DNA of 64,000 nucleotides, taken from the NCBI GenBank assembly GCA_019022495.1, contig JAFEKR010000030.1, positions 372,001 through 436,000 on the forward strand, in the 5' to 3' direction. This document shows positions 34,921 through 46,572 of the stretch, one piece after another. Within the stretch, counting starts at the first letter, position 1; every line of letters starts with the position of its first letter. The translations under genes and the position numbers were made by a program. The notes beneath the pieces are model-generated. The model searched no databases, had not been told where the DNA came from, and saw only the letters and a program-made list of their open reading frames with translations. This DNA comes from Epichloe hybrida (Eukaryota > Ascomycota > Sordariomycetes > Hypocreales > Clavicipitaceae).

Positions 34921-37900
34921 CTAGTTGCTGTGGAATAATCAGTTGATGCCCATTGCATAGCAAATGAAGGATGGGCCGACTTACTAGATTGACAGCGGAG
35001 CTACACCGTCCACTTGGTAGCCCCAGTTACCATTTTGTTCCTCCGTGACAAGCCAGTCGTACGGAAACTGAACAATGTTGCCCTGGACCATTTTCAGCAA
35101 CTCCTCGGCGTCGGCCCGCGAAGGCATGTCGTCGATAGGAAAGCCGCGGCGGCTTCCTCTAGTCGTAGCACGGCGCCGACGTTTGACGGAACCAAATTGC
35201 GCTTGAGGGACAGCGGCTGATTCTCGTGACGGGGGTTTGTCAAGCGTAGAGAACGTCGTTTTACGATCCGTACTCCTGCTAGTCTGTGGTTCCAGCAACT
35301 TCGAACATGTCTCCTCGAGTGCGGGCAGGCCTGACACTTCCGCATCGTTCTCAGCCTTGCCTGCGACATTTGAGTTGCCAGAACCCAGAGTTCCCGAAGC
35401 TGGTTCTTGCACTTTCTCGTTCGGCGCTTTGCTGTCCATCTCGGGACTCAGTACATCCAGTTTACTCAAGTCTTGGTCAAGTGTTGGGAGGTTCTCTTTT
35501 CCCTTCTCCGTCGCCGCCGAAACAATGGCTTCTGGGCCCGGCGCTCCTACGCCGGCCCCTGCCGCTGTGGAGTTGTTGTTATTGTTTGAATCGGGTCTCA
35601 TTTCAGTCTCCTCTCCTGTCGATTTGCCTTCCATGCTGGCGCGGAACTTGATTCCATATTCCATGTACTCGCGATATTGTTGCCACGTTGTTACTTCAGA
35701 ATCTGGCATGCAACGGAAGACCCTTCTGTAGAGCTTGGTGTTGTTGCTGGCCGCCCGATTCCATACGTCATCAATAAAACTGGACAGCAAAGGATCTCGC
35801 ATGCAGTCCTTGGACACATCGGCAGGTCTGATATCCGCAGCCAGGGGATGGAAAATCCCGCTCTTGGCACGACCAGTCGACGGGTCAACGTGAGCTGGCG
35901 GCCCACCAATGTCCGTATCATCAGCGACTGGCAGAGGGGGAAGCTGGGCAGGCCGAAGGAATCCGAACTCCTCCGTGGTACGTCGATTCATCATTGGTGG
36001 CACGGGGGGCAGCTCCCCGGCTTTGGCCACCACTGGCTCCAAGTAGCGGTTGTCCGATGTTGGAACAGTTTTATGGGGTGGCTTTGGACTGGCGATGGTC
36101 CCCTTACCCTCCGTATTGGTGTCGCGCAGCAAGACTTCGCGACCATTTACAATGACTGAGTCCCGGCCCTCAGATGAACCCGACTGTTCTGCCGCTTTCC
36201 ACTGATCTGGACCATATCCAGATACATCCAGCCGTTGCTTCTCTTGCTGCTCAGGACTCATTCCTTCAAATTCCTTCTTGCCCTTTCTTATCTCAGGCAA
36301 AAAATTATGAGAGGCAGATGGCAAAGCGTCATCCGGAATGGCCCTGGCTTTCTCCATGTCGAGTTCACGGTTGAAGCTAGGAGAGCGTGGGTTCAAAAAA
36401 TTGTCCGTGCGACGTTCCCTTGGGCCGGCGTCGCGAGTCGGATGATCTTCTTTGTAAATATCCTCCATTTCCTCTTCAAACGTCTCACGGTCCAGTTCCT
36501 GTTGTCTTTCCTGCTCCAAGATCTCGTCTACGTCGAGACCCAAATGTTCGCGCATGAGGCGAAGCCGAAGCGTGTGCGCGAAACGGCCTACCTTATAGGG
36601 CCTGCCAGCCATGGTTGAAGAGATCATGTCCGTGTCTCGAACCAAAGCAGCACATTCAGAGTCTCGAGATCCCAACATTGACCGCTCATTGATGTTGGCA
36701 GATCCTATCAAGGCGACTCGGTCGTCGACGATGATGGTCTTGGCATGGATGTACAACTGCTCCGTCACCAAAGCGTCGTTGCTCATGATGCCCCACTGAC
36801 GCAAGCAGTAAAAGCCAATGTATTCTTCGGGCTCGATGCCGGCAGCCCGCAACCGTCCAAAGATGGACAGCTCACCTCGACATATGCTCTTATACTGACA
36901 CATGAGAATTAGTCTGACGCTCGTGCCTTCCTGTTCGTCCACTGTATTTTGGAAGCCAGGCATGAGGGGAATCATGATAGCACAGCGCCAGTCTTCGCCA
37001 TTCTCATGGGCGCGAATGATACGCTCAACCAGTGCATCTCCGATGCGATTGACAATCTTGGTATTGTACGCTTCGGTGCTTGAGATGAAGAATTGGTTCT
37101 CCATGTAAACGAAATGATCAGAATCTTCAATCATCTTGATATAGGCATTCTGGATGCTGTGTTCAGTCTCGTCAATGCCCAAAGACCAGGTACTTGCCGA
37201 ACGAAGCATCTGAACTTCACACGTTCCTGTCAAGCCGAGCGATTCGAGTTCGTCAAACTTGGCGTCCGGTGGAGGCAGCAAGAAGGGTAATGGACGAGTT
37301 GGTTTTCTGCCTCGACGGAGGTAATTCCAACGCTGGACAAAATGGCGAGTCAGATCACGCGCTGGCTGACCGACAACTTGCATTGCAACGTCGTGCCACG
37401 GCATGCGCGGGACCTTCCCGCGATCATACATTTCTTCGTATGGTTCATTGAGCCTGAAGAAGTCCTGCACTCTGGGGTTGGAGTAATCTTTGCCAGGGAA
37501 CAATTGGCAGTGTTCGGCATCCTTGGGCTGCTCCGTTGTTTCAAACCCCGTGGGCTTGTCATCAACAATAGGGTGCTGTGGACAATCCCATCGGCCAAAA
37601 CACAAATCGACACCACCGAGGAATGCCACGTCGTGGTCCACAATGCAAATTTTCTCGTGATGGGCGAAGAAGAATTGGTTCTTCTTGAATTGATTGGGCG
37701 ATCGTTGAACAAAGATGTTGGGATGGAGGTTCAACAAGGAATACTTGGTATACTCAGAGTCGATGGGGATAGCGGCTTCAACATTTCGGTAAATTATCAC
37801 GAAAATCTTGACTCCTTCCCTTGCTTTCTTTTGCAACAGTCTGTCAAGACGCCACTTCTGACTGATAGCTGCCGGCCGACGCATGTAAAGTTCAGGGCTC

Positions 37901-40446
37901 AACCACCAGTCGTGGATGTAGATGACATCTCTGGCCATGTTGATTGCTCGAGACACGTTCCACATGTAATCTCGACCGTCAACGAGCCATTGTGCAAAGA
38001 CACCGGTCCTGACGGGGGCGAAACTGTCGAATCGCTTTTTCTCGTACCATGCCGTCTGCTTGAGCATTTCATTTATGGAGTCCTCGAATTGCTTCAACAC
38101 GTACTGGTATCGGGAAAATAGTCGAACTTTGCGTTCCGAAGTTTGCAATGTAAGGGTATGGTGCTTCTGCGGCGGCGACTCTACGGTGAGATCGATTTCC
38201 TTGCCTTTGTCTTTGGAGCCAATCTGGGTGAGTGAATTCTTCTTGGAAATGATGCTGAACTTGGTGTCGACGAGGTAAACGTCGTAGATGTTCATGTTTT
38301 CTGGCGACTCTACGCAAACAATATAGCTCTGGCGAACCAGGAACCACTTGCGACTGTGGCGAGCAATGACCTTGGCCGGCGTGAGGACCCGACGAAAGTC
38401 TAGGCCCTTTGAAGATTGAATGTGTAGGTAGCCTTCTTTGCCGTGATAACTGCCTTCTGCGGCAAGGCGAACGCCGAGTGCCGATAGTTCCAAAAATCGA
38501 CAAAGACGGTTGCTATCAGCTCTGAACATAAGCCACCTGATTATTTCTGACAAATACTTCTCGAGGATGCGCCTCTGCTTCTCCACATAACGTTGCCTGC
38601 GTGTGGCCACGTCAAGGGCCGGTGTGTTGAGACCTTCGAGATTGGACATCTCGCCGGGATCTGTGAAGCCAGTCGACCTTCTCCTCATCCCCCACAAATT
38701 CGCACGAGACTTTTTCCTGGTGGGCTGACGTTGACTCTCAACTCCGCTTGCCATACCATCCGCTTGGTCCTCTCCACCAGTGCCTTCCCCGGCAGTCTCA
38801 TCGCCTCGCACACTAACTTGATCCTCCTCATCACTCTCGTATCCCTTTCCGCGCGCCCGCCGTAGATATGGAAAAGCAGAGTATGGGAACTTCGGCTGCT
38901 TTGGTCGCGCTCCAAGATCCCGGCCAAGCATGTACTTGTCGTTGTTGAGGGCAAACTTGTAGCGAAAGTGCAAATTGTAAATGTCTTTTATCGTTCGGGT
39001 CACCGTCCAACTCATTCGACTCGGGCCGCTGCCATACTCGAGTTCGATCGTGAATATCCAATGTCGATCCTTGTCATCATCTGGCACCGGAGAGCTATCC
39101 TTGACTTTGAGCTTGAGCTGTTCAAGCAAAACAGGAATCCTCTTATTCCCATGTTCGTCTCTTTGGATCATACTAGCAAGCATCAATACAGCAGGAGCAC
39201 CAGCTCGTAGCTCGGCCATCAATTCTGCGGACTTGAAGTAGTCGAAACGGTCTTCCTTCTTCTGTCGCAAGAGCTTCAGCGTGCTCTTGACCTGTTTCCA
39301 TTTTTGCACACCAAAGTTGGAGGCACGCTCCGAGTTGAAGAACGGACGACGGGGTGTCATGGCATCGCCGTCGGAGACGCCACCGCCGCCAAACACAGTA
39401 ATGCGTCTCGTGTGACCATTGCGACGGCCTAGCACAGCAGAGCTTTCCATGTCATTGAGGTCCTCACCTTGGGAATGCGACGCTACCCCAACGTAGGAGT
39501 GGCCACGGCGGAAGGGCCGACGTTTCGATGCTTGACGGGTATCGCCTTCTGACAATGCTCCATCCGCGTTACCAGTTGTAGAAGCGTCGGGCATACTTGC
39601 TCTCCTTCTGAGAAGACGGTTATAGGCGCCCAAGGTATCTAAATCACCAGCAACCCGACTTGAGGTAGAGGGCGTTGAGACATGACCTTTCTTAAATCGT
39701 CTCATCCTACGCTTCTTCCTCTTCTGCGCGCTGTTTCCCGGCATAGCTGCCTCATCTGCAGTCTCTTCAATGTCAGCATCAGCGTCAATGTCGGACTGCT
39801 CTTCCACCAGGGTCTCTGGCAGTCGACTACCAAAACGGGTGGAAGTTGGCGAGTTGGCGGCTGATTGAGAAACAATCTCGGCGAACGGGGCTGGCGGAGA
39901 CCTGAGTGTCGGGGTATTCGGGGCAGTGGCCAAAGCCTTGATCTTGGACATGAAAGACGCGCCCCTGTGTTTTCCAGGGGTTTCTGGTCCATCCCAAGAT
40001 CCGTGTCGACTATGACCACCTGGGGTAGGGGAAGCTACCGTCTGAGGGTCGTTCCCAGCGAATTGGACGCTTCTTCTGGCGGCCAATGTTGTATTACCAT
40101 GTTCTGCCGGTGACATGGTATCATGACCGATATTTGATGGCAAGGGCGATTTGACCGAGGTCTTGTGCTGATGGTCGCTTTGATCTTTGGCCGTGCCATC
40201 AACGTTCGCAATAGGAGACACATCTCTATATCGTCCCCCCCCCTTCCAATGATCATTTAGTACCGCACTCGATTCATCCTTGTCTTGATGTTCGGAAAGG
40301 TCGGAGTTTAAGGGGTGGGGAAGGACATAGGGTGTGGTCGATGGTGGTGGAAATCGCGACGTAGAATCGGCGTTACTTGGCGTCGCATCTTGCGGGGTAT
40401 GGCTCAAGGGAGACACAGAGTCCTCCCTATAACGAGAGGTTTCCAT
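34921..40446 (-). CDS. Phospholipase D (PX-PH-PLD; Spo14/PLD1 type)
   Basis: Hydrolyses phosphatidylcholine to phosphatidic acid at membranes; involved in vesicle traffic and development. A single 5.46-kb exon runs from ATG 40446 to 34985; a GTAAGT donor lies over the stop, and splicing to CCACAG adds a 7-nt exon (34927-34921), changing the end from ...PLSI to ...PLSIYN (1822 aa). N-terminal 400 residues are low-complexity; PX domain about 450-545 (WTVTRTIKDIYNLHFRYK), PH domain about 665-740 (HGKEGYLHIQ...KWFLVRQSYIVCV), HKD1 at about 930 (HHEKICIVDHD), HKD2 at about 1234 (HAKTIIVDD...GSANINERSM). Both HKD catalytic motifs are intact. Confidence 0.93.
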
Positions 40447-41728
40447 CCGCAAAATTGTTGTCTGATATGTTTTTTTCCTTGTAGGCAGTGGTGAGCTAGC
40501 GAACCTGAGAAAGCAGCGGATATGCCGGGGACGTGTTTTGAGGTGCGCCGGATCAAACGTTATCTGTGGGGGAAATGCTGAAATGAAAAGGCATGAAGAT
40601 GACGGCGTTAGTATTGGAGCACGGCGCGGCGCGGGAATTAGAACAATGTAGTGTCGTCGTTAATAGTAAACTTTGGAGCAGCCAGAAAGCGGGTTTGGAT
40701 CGTCATCCAACAGGACAGGAGGCTGGCGTCACCAAATGGCAGCAGCGAATGAATGGAGATGAAGGAGAATTGTATGGCAATGCTGTTGATTAAGTATGCA
40801 GCATGTGATCAGTGTTGGATGAGAAGAAGAAATCATGCGCAGCTGGACGGTCAAGTCGTTGTCCATGTGGGTTGGAGAATGGATACATGTAGAGCTTCCA
40901 GAGGCGGTATTACAGTTGTAGGCGTGTTTGCAGTCGCGCCTTGGTCTGTCTTCGTCTGTCTTCGTCCGCCTCGTCCGTGCGCCCGTGCGCGCGTGCCACT
41001 AGCCAATCCCATCCCTGTCTATCAACCAAGCTCACTGGGGGGCGAGGAAGGAGCCATTGATAATAAAGGGGGTGCAGAATGCAGCCAGACTTGCATATGT
41101 ATGTATTGACAAGACGTCACGCATGCAGAAATCAACTTGATGGTCAACATTGAGAGTATTTACGTCTACCTGGGTAGGCATGACCCGGAAAGGATCCAGG
41201 TAGAAGGACTGAGGCATTCACACTACAGCATTGGTCTAATATCAATCAAATTGGACCAAATGCCAAGCGAGCCAGAAAAAAATAAAGTAAAAAGGACGAG
41301 GATTTTGTCAGAGCCTAGAAGGTGTAGAATTCTCTGTTAGACCAAAAGATCCGCCAATGCTAGCCGTCGCTAACATTGCACCTTACAATTATGTACTTTT
41401 ATGTACTCTCAATAAGCTGCAACGCAAATGCAATCGGCTTGCAGGTCCATCAGAGCCGATGATTACACGACCCAGATGATTACGTAATCCCGCCTCAGGG
41501 CAACCCGTGCGGCAAAACCTGACGCCGGCGAGGACGCCAGTCTGGGAAGCAGTCCTCCTGGCTCCTCCATAACCATAACCACCGCATCTCGACGTCGCTG
41601 TCACGAACGTCAGCCAGCCACCCGTCACCCAATCTTCCCCTGCATCCACAGCTATCGAACGCCAGTGCCCTCGCCAACCAAGCAAATTTTTCCATACTCG
41701 ACCCATCGAAAGCTCGACAACCTTCAAG
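40447..41728. other. Divergent promoter PLD / VMA3
   Basis: About 1.28 kb with only short ORFs. Nothing recognised. Confidence 0.5.
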
Positions 41729-42636
41729 ATGCAGTTCTCCGAAGCCTGGTACGTTTGTCGCGGTTGCCTCCCTGCCGTCATCACTAGATGAAACTGAGCT
41801 TTCGGAGCTCATCAAACGAAGCTTCCGTCATCGCTTAACCAGCTCGTGCTCAATTCACTATATTTTCGAAATCTTCATGAATTGTCTTTTGAGCTAACTG
41901 ATCGTGTTTATAGCCCCGTCTATGCGGTTAGTTCAGCGACCCAGTCCAGCTGCCGACCGACGTCACTCGCTGGCCCCATCGTCGGCGTCATCATAACAGT
42001 GCGGCGCATCGATATTCAGTCTTCCTGCTAACTCTTATTCAATAGCCCTTCTTTGGTGCCATGGGCTGCACCTGCGCCATCGTCTTCACCTGCTTGGGTG
42101 CCTCCTACGGTACCGCCAAGTCTGGGGTCGGTATCGCCGCCATGGGTGTCCTCCGCCCTGACCTCATCGTGAAGAGTGCGCATCTCCTTCCCTTGGCTTC
42201 AAAATCAAATCTGCTTTGAACTTGAAAAGGCTAATACGTCTCCCAGACATTGTTCCCGTCATTATGGCCGGTATCATTGGTATTTACGGTCTGGTCGTGT
42301 CTGTCCTTATCTCCGATGGTCTGAAGCAACAGCTCCCTCTTTACACCGGTTTCATTCAGTTCGGTGCTGGTCTCGCTGTCGGTCTCGCTGGTCTCGCTGC
42401 TGGGTTCGCCATTGGTATCGTCGGTGACGCTGGTGTTCGTGGCACAGCTCAGCAACCGCGTCTGTTTGTCGGCATGATTTTGATCCTCATTTTCGCCGAG
42501 GTTTTGGGTAAGTTGAGCCCATTCTGTCAAAACTTGGCAAAAAAGGTCTTCTCTGACCAACCTATTAGGTCTTTATGGTCTCATTGTTGCCCTTCTCATG
42601 AACTCCAAGGCTACCCAAGACGCTACTTGCACTTGA
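41729..42636 (+). CDS. VMA3: V-ATPase proteolipid subunit c
   Basis: Four-helix proteolipid of the vacuolar H+-ATPase membrane ring. Exons 41729-41748, 41914-41926, 42046-42175, 42247-42507, 42569-42636; 163 aa, the normal fungal length. The joined start [19 protein letters not shown] matches the family; exon 2 is a 13-nt microexon (coding CPVYA across junctions). [20 protein letters not shown] and [22 protein letters not shown] are the expected helices; the proton-binding Glu is in [12 protein letters not shown]-terminus [12 protein letters not shown]. Five introns-sized junctions are all GT-AG. Confidence 0.95.
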
Positions 42637-43566
42637 GAGCACAACAAGAGCTGGAATGGTAACTCGACAATGTGTACTTATTAAGCAAGAGTTGGCTCTT
42701 TCCACACGAATCGGCACACCAAATTCAAGGAAAACAGTCTGCGAGTATTCCTGTAAAACGGCTGGGCATATGCAAGGACCATTCTTGAGGAGCTTTCGAA
42801 ACATGATTCTTATGGTGAGAAGGACTGGTAATCACATGACAAGGTCGTATATGTACACTAGTGAAAGATGGGGTTTGACTTTGCGCAGTTTCATTATAGA
42901 CAACGATGGCGAGGGGGAATCTAGTGTAGTCTCTGTTGCTCATATCATGCGTTACACACAAAAGTCGTTTATATGTTATGCCGCCGGTATGAACTGCGCA
43001 GACGTCTGTCAGACGGTTTGATCCCCAAATAATTCGAGTACGACTACCAAGTCGCCAACAAAATCATGACTCTCGCCACCCCTGAATCATGCGCTAAATG
43101 ACATAATGAGCTGTTGAAATAACCCTCCACGATTCATGAACGAAAATGCTTCGTACATCTCCTCCACAATAACGCGACATCCTCTATAACCTGCAAATGC
43201 ACACCCTTCGACACGATACATGGATTGCCTTCGTCTACAAATGATGAGATGAACAACTTCTTACTGAATTTCCCGTATTTGCAAAACCCCCATTAACGAA
43301 CCAAGTAATGATGATACATCTCCTAGACACTATAAGCTGGATAATACGACGCGGTACGCCCCCCTCCCACCCAAGTGGGAAAATTCCCACTTTTCGCAGC
43401 GCAATAAAACACAGCCTGCAAGTCTATTGCATCCGCGCTGGGCGAATTTTTTTTTTCTTTTGGCGTTTGTTGTTAATTCTGTCATTACAGTGAGAAGCTG
43501 AATATGTACGTAGCGAATTTTACGTTTCTTCCCATGGTTGAAATTATTGCCTGGTGGGCGAGACAT
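42637..43566. other. Intergenic, convergent 3' ends
   Basis: About 930 bp, AT-rich, between VMA3 and ERG4. Nothing recognised. Confidence 0.5.
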
Positions 43567-45266
43567 TTAAATGACGTACTGGGTTGACATGTCAGTTGAG
43601 TTATTTCCTTTCCTGTCTTTTTCGTTTCCCCTTGTTTCAAAATCCACGATTTACTGTACAGGACGGCACCAAAGGGGCGTGTGAGACACTTACGGGAATA
43701 AAGAGGTAGGGAACTCGTCGCTCGTATTCGAGCCAGTGCTCGCCGTACTTGTTGCGGCAGCGATGGATGTCCCTTGCGGCGCGATGGGCAATCATACAGC
43801 AGAAGAAGACGGGGTAGAACCAGGGGAATGGACTCCTGTTTAGAAGGGTTAGATGATCAACAATGGACGAGGAATGGAACTCGGTACAAGCTGTATCTGA
43901 TTTTCATGACAAGTACGTACTTGAATCCGGTGATCAGGCCCCAGGAGATGGAAAACCAGATGTCTGCAGTGTAGTGAATCTTGCGCGCCAGACCGTACCA
44001 GCCATCGACGAGGATGGTGCCCTGGGGAGTCTGTATGGTCTTGGGGTTGTGGATCGTCTGCCAGGGGACCTGGGGGAAGGTGTTGCGAGCCACCATCTTT
44101 CCGCGCTCCATGGCACGGAAGCGATTCTTCTGGCTGTTGCAGCTATCCCAGACCCAGTACCAGAAGAGGTAGGCAGCGAACATGGCTACAAGGAACGCCT
44201 TGTTCCAGCTGTACTCGGAGGGGGCGTGGTTGGCCAGGTAGATGGTGCAATGACAGTAGGACAAGGGAACACCAGCAAGGTTCCAGAAGATGAGCATGAA
44301 TCCCCACTTCTCGTAGTATATGTCCCAGGTGGTGATGATGAGCTCCTCACCTTTGGCACAGGCATTGGCGTAGAGGTAGTGAGCCATGACGAGGAACCAG
44401 ACTTCGCCGGAAACGTAGCCGTACCTCTCCCACTGACGAGCAGCGGTGCCGAGGCTGAGAATGAGGAGGAAGTACCAAGGCATGCGGACCTCGCAGAACA
44501 TCTTGAAATCCAGAATGCCAAACATGCGAGGGTTCAGCTCGGCACCCATGAAAAAGTCATAGATGGGATAGCCCGTCATGCGATGTTGTTTGCCACGGTA
44601 CAGAGCAGAGAAGTAGGCAACGAAGCTGACTAGGAAACCGCTCAGAATGGCGACGGAGAGGAGAGGCCCGAACTCGTCAATGGCGTTGTACAAAGGCCAG
44701 ATGCCAGTGAAGTGCAGAACAGCCAAGAAAGCAAGAGTGAAGTACAGAGTGACAAAGGCGTTGCAGAAATACTTGAGCTGCTTGCCGCCCTCGTGAGGCA
44801 GAGGCTTGCCCCAGCCCCAAACTCCAGGGAGCAAGCAGTAGCAGGCGCCTTGGAATATGAGATAGGACCAGTACCAGAGCCAGGCCTTGGCGTGGGGAAA
44901 GGCGCCGATGTAGACGTAATTAACCATCTGGCTCGCGAAAGAGAGCCAGGTCTGACCGGGGTGACGGGATGGAAATTTGCCATCATAGTAGGTGGCGCCA
45001 ATCCACATGTACCACATAAGAACGGGGAAGAGAATCATCATGGACAGAGTGCCATATGAACCGCCGAATTCGAACTCGCCCGAGTAGTCAATCTTGGGAT
45101 CTCTGCCCTCGATCCAGCCATCAACAACACCAATGTCGGTCGACTTGGCTGCCCTTTTTTTGGGAGTCGACTTTGGGGTCGAACTCGTCTTGGGCAAACC
45201 ATTGGAGGCATTCTCCGTCTCAACGACGGATTTGACCTTGGTGACTGAAGGGGCTGAATCTTCCTT
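43567..45266 (-). CDS. ERG4: Delta24(28)-sterol reductase ERG4, start codon not found
   Basis: Last step of ergosterol synthesis in the ER membrane. Exons in transcript order: (45266)-43921, 43835-43694, 43578-43567; the last is 12 nt (YVI-stop). Hallmarks: [48 protein letters not shown] (sterol reductase signature 1) and [18 protein letters not shown] (signature 2). Upstream of MPKTSS-equivalent codons the frame continues through [11 protein letters not shown] to about 45266, then enters AT-rich DNA with a stop and no ATG. The first in-frame ATG is 45041, within the first membrane segment, and would lose about 50 conserved residues. Other membrane helices and C-terminus are intact. Either an AT-rich insertion removed the start or an upstream exon exists that I cannot see. 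Confidence 0.85.
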
Positions 45267-45720
45267 GTAAAGTAAATTTAAGAGCTTTAATTCACTATAG
45301 CAAAGATAATAGGCACTATTAAGGCTCTTTAGATATTATAGCTTATATCATAAGCTACATTATAGCTTATAACACAAGCTACTATAATATATAATTAGCC
45401 ATGCTATTACTAAATGCCTCCTTTATAGGCACCTTAGCTGCCTTAAATAGTTTAAGATAGTAGGAATTTTTACTTAATAGCCTAGGTACCTCAAGGCTAT
45501 TATAATTAGTATACTACGCCAAGTCCCTTTGCTTCTTAAGAAAATCAAAGCATAGGAACTAGCTAGTCTACTTAGTGGAATTACTATAGGCTGTAATAGA
45601 AGCTTTGTATCTCTAAAAACGCGTTTTCCCTCTTGTGTACATATAGTGTGGAATACATGAATTACGGGAGGTCACTTCCCTTACAAATTTACATACGCGG
45701 GTACTTCTTCCGTTTTGGGC
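45267..45720. other. AT-rich RIP-like island next to ERG4
   Basis: About 450 bp dominated by TA-rich words, sharply different from the ERG4 coding sequence. Holds two 24-bp near-identical tandem units (45335-45382), each with the inverted repeat TAGCTTAT...ATAAGCTA. No transposon domain is readable. Probably a relic of a repeat. Confidence 0.6.
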
Positions 45721-45770
45721 CTAGTTACTACTGCATGATTGAAAAATCACTACTGCATGTTTACGTGTTG

Positions 45771-46247
45771 CATGGATCAATTCGCCAGCCAGGCACTTAT
45801 GACGGTGTCTAATCTGTACCCTTACGGCACGTTTGAGAACCGCGAGGTATGCAGCACTTACTATCCACACGTCTTGGCTGTTCTACGATTCAAAAAAAAA
45901 CAGGGCAAAAGCTTGACGAAGCAGGGAAAGCGGAACTGTTCGGTCGAGCGGCGCTTCTCCACAATGCCGCGGGGCTACTCCAATATCAGGGGCAGTGGAA
46001 GGATGCAGAAGATTTCCAACTACAAGCAGTAAAGATGCGAAGGGGAGCATTTGGAGAGGAGCATCCGTCCACACTTAGGAGCATGAACAATTTTGCATTT
46101 ACTTGGAAGAGGCAAGACTATCATGGGAAGGCTGTGGGTCTTATGGACCGTTGTCTTCAGCAGCGGGAAGGACTACTCGACCCATCCCATCCCGATACGG
46201 TCTCTTTTCTCTCGGCACTTGAAAGGTGGAAAGTGGGAGGAGTCTAA
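45771..46247 (+). pseudogene. Relic of an NLR-type protein with TPR repeats
   Basis: Fragment of the TPR/kinesin-light-chain C-terminal region seen in fungal NB-ARC/NACHT proteins. First piece (frame 1): MDQFASQALMTVSNLYPYG to HVLAVLRF; then, after a run of nine A (45893-45901), the sense moves to another frame: AALLHNAAGLLQYQGQWKDA, RRGAFGEEHPSTLRSMNNFA and DPSHPDTVSFLSALE. No nucleotide-binding domain is upstream, where the AT-rich island begins. The frame switch could be an indel in the A run or, less likely, a tiny intron. Confidence 0.7.
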
Positions 46248-46572
46248 TGCGACATGCTAGGAGGTGTTGACCGGGCTACAATTGGACCCACATCTCCCTG
46301 TCGATGCTGTCGATGATTTCGACCGCGTTGATCTCCTTGGGAAAGCTGTGGAAGCCTGCGAAATCTCAACAGGCTTCGCGGTTCACTCCATCACGGTCCT
46401 TGCGAACGAGACACGATAGGCATGACGCGCCTCCTTGCTTGCGATTGAATGAATAGGACTGTAATAAAACGATAAAAATACAATCTCCGAACCTCTTTCT
46501 TGAGCGTTTTTGCTCGCGCTGTAGTGCCGCTGCATCATGACGACCCAGACTTCAGTTGGTATCACTCAACCC
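46248..46572. other. Intergenic, no gene seen
   Basis: About 325 bp between the TPR relic and the chromodomain gene 3' end; may contain further decayed sequence of the relic. Confidence 0.4.

Noticed and set aside
34984..40446. Extra N-terminal codons before the PLD ATG at 40446
   Set aside because: The frame extends two codons upstream only through TTG; the first ATG gives METSRYRED.
43863..44633. 256-codon plus-strand open frame across ERG4
   Set aside because: Antisense to conserved sterol reductase coding sequence; no family features.
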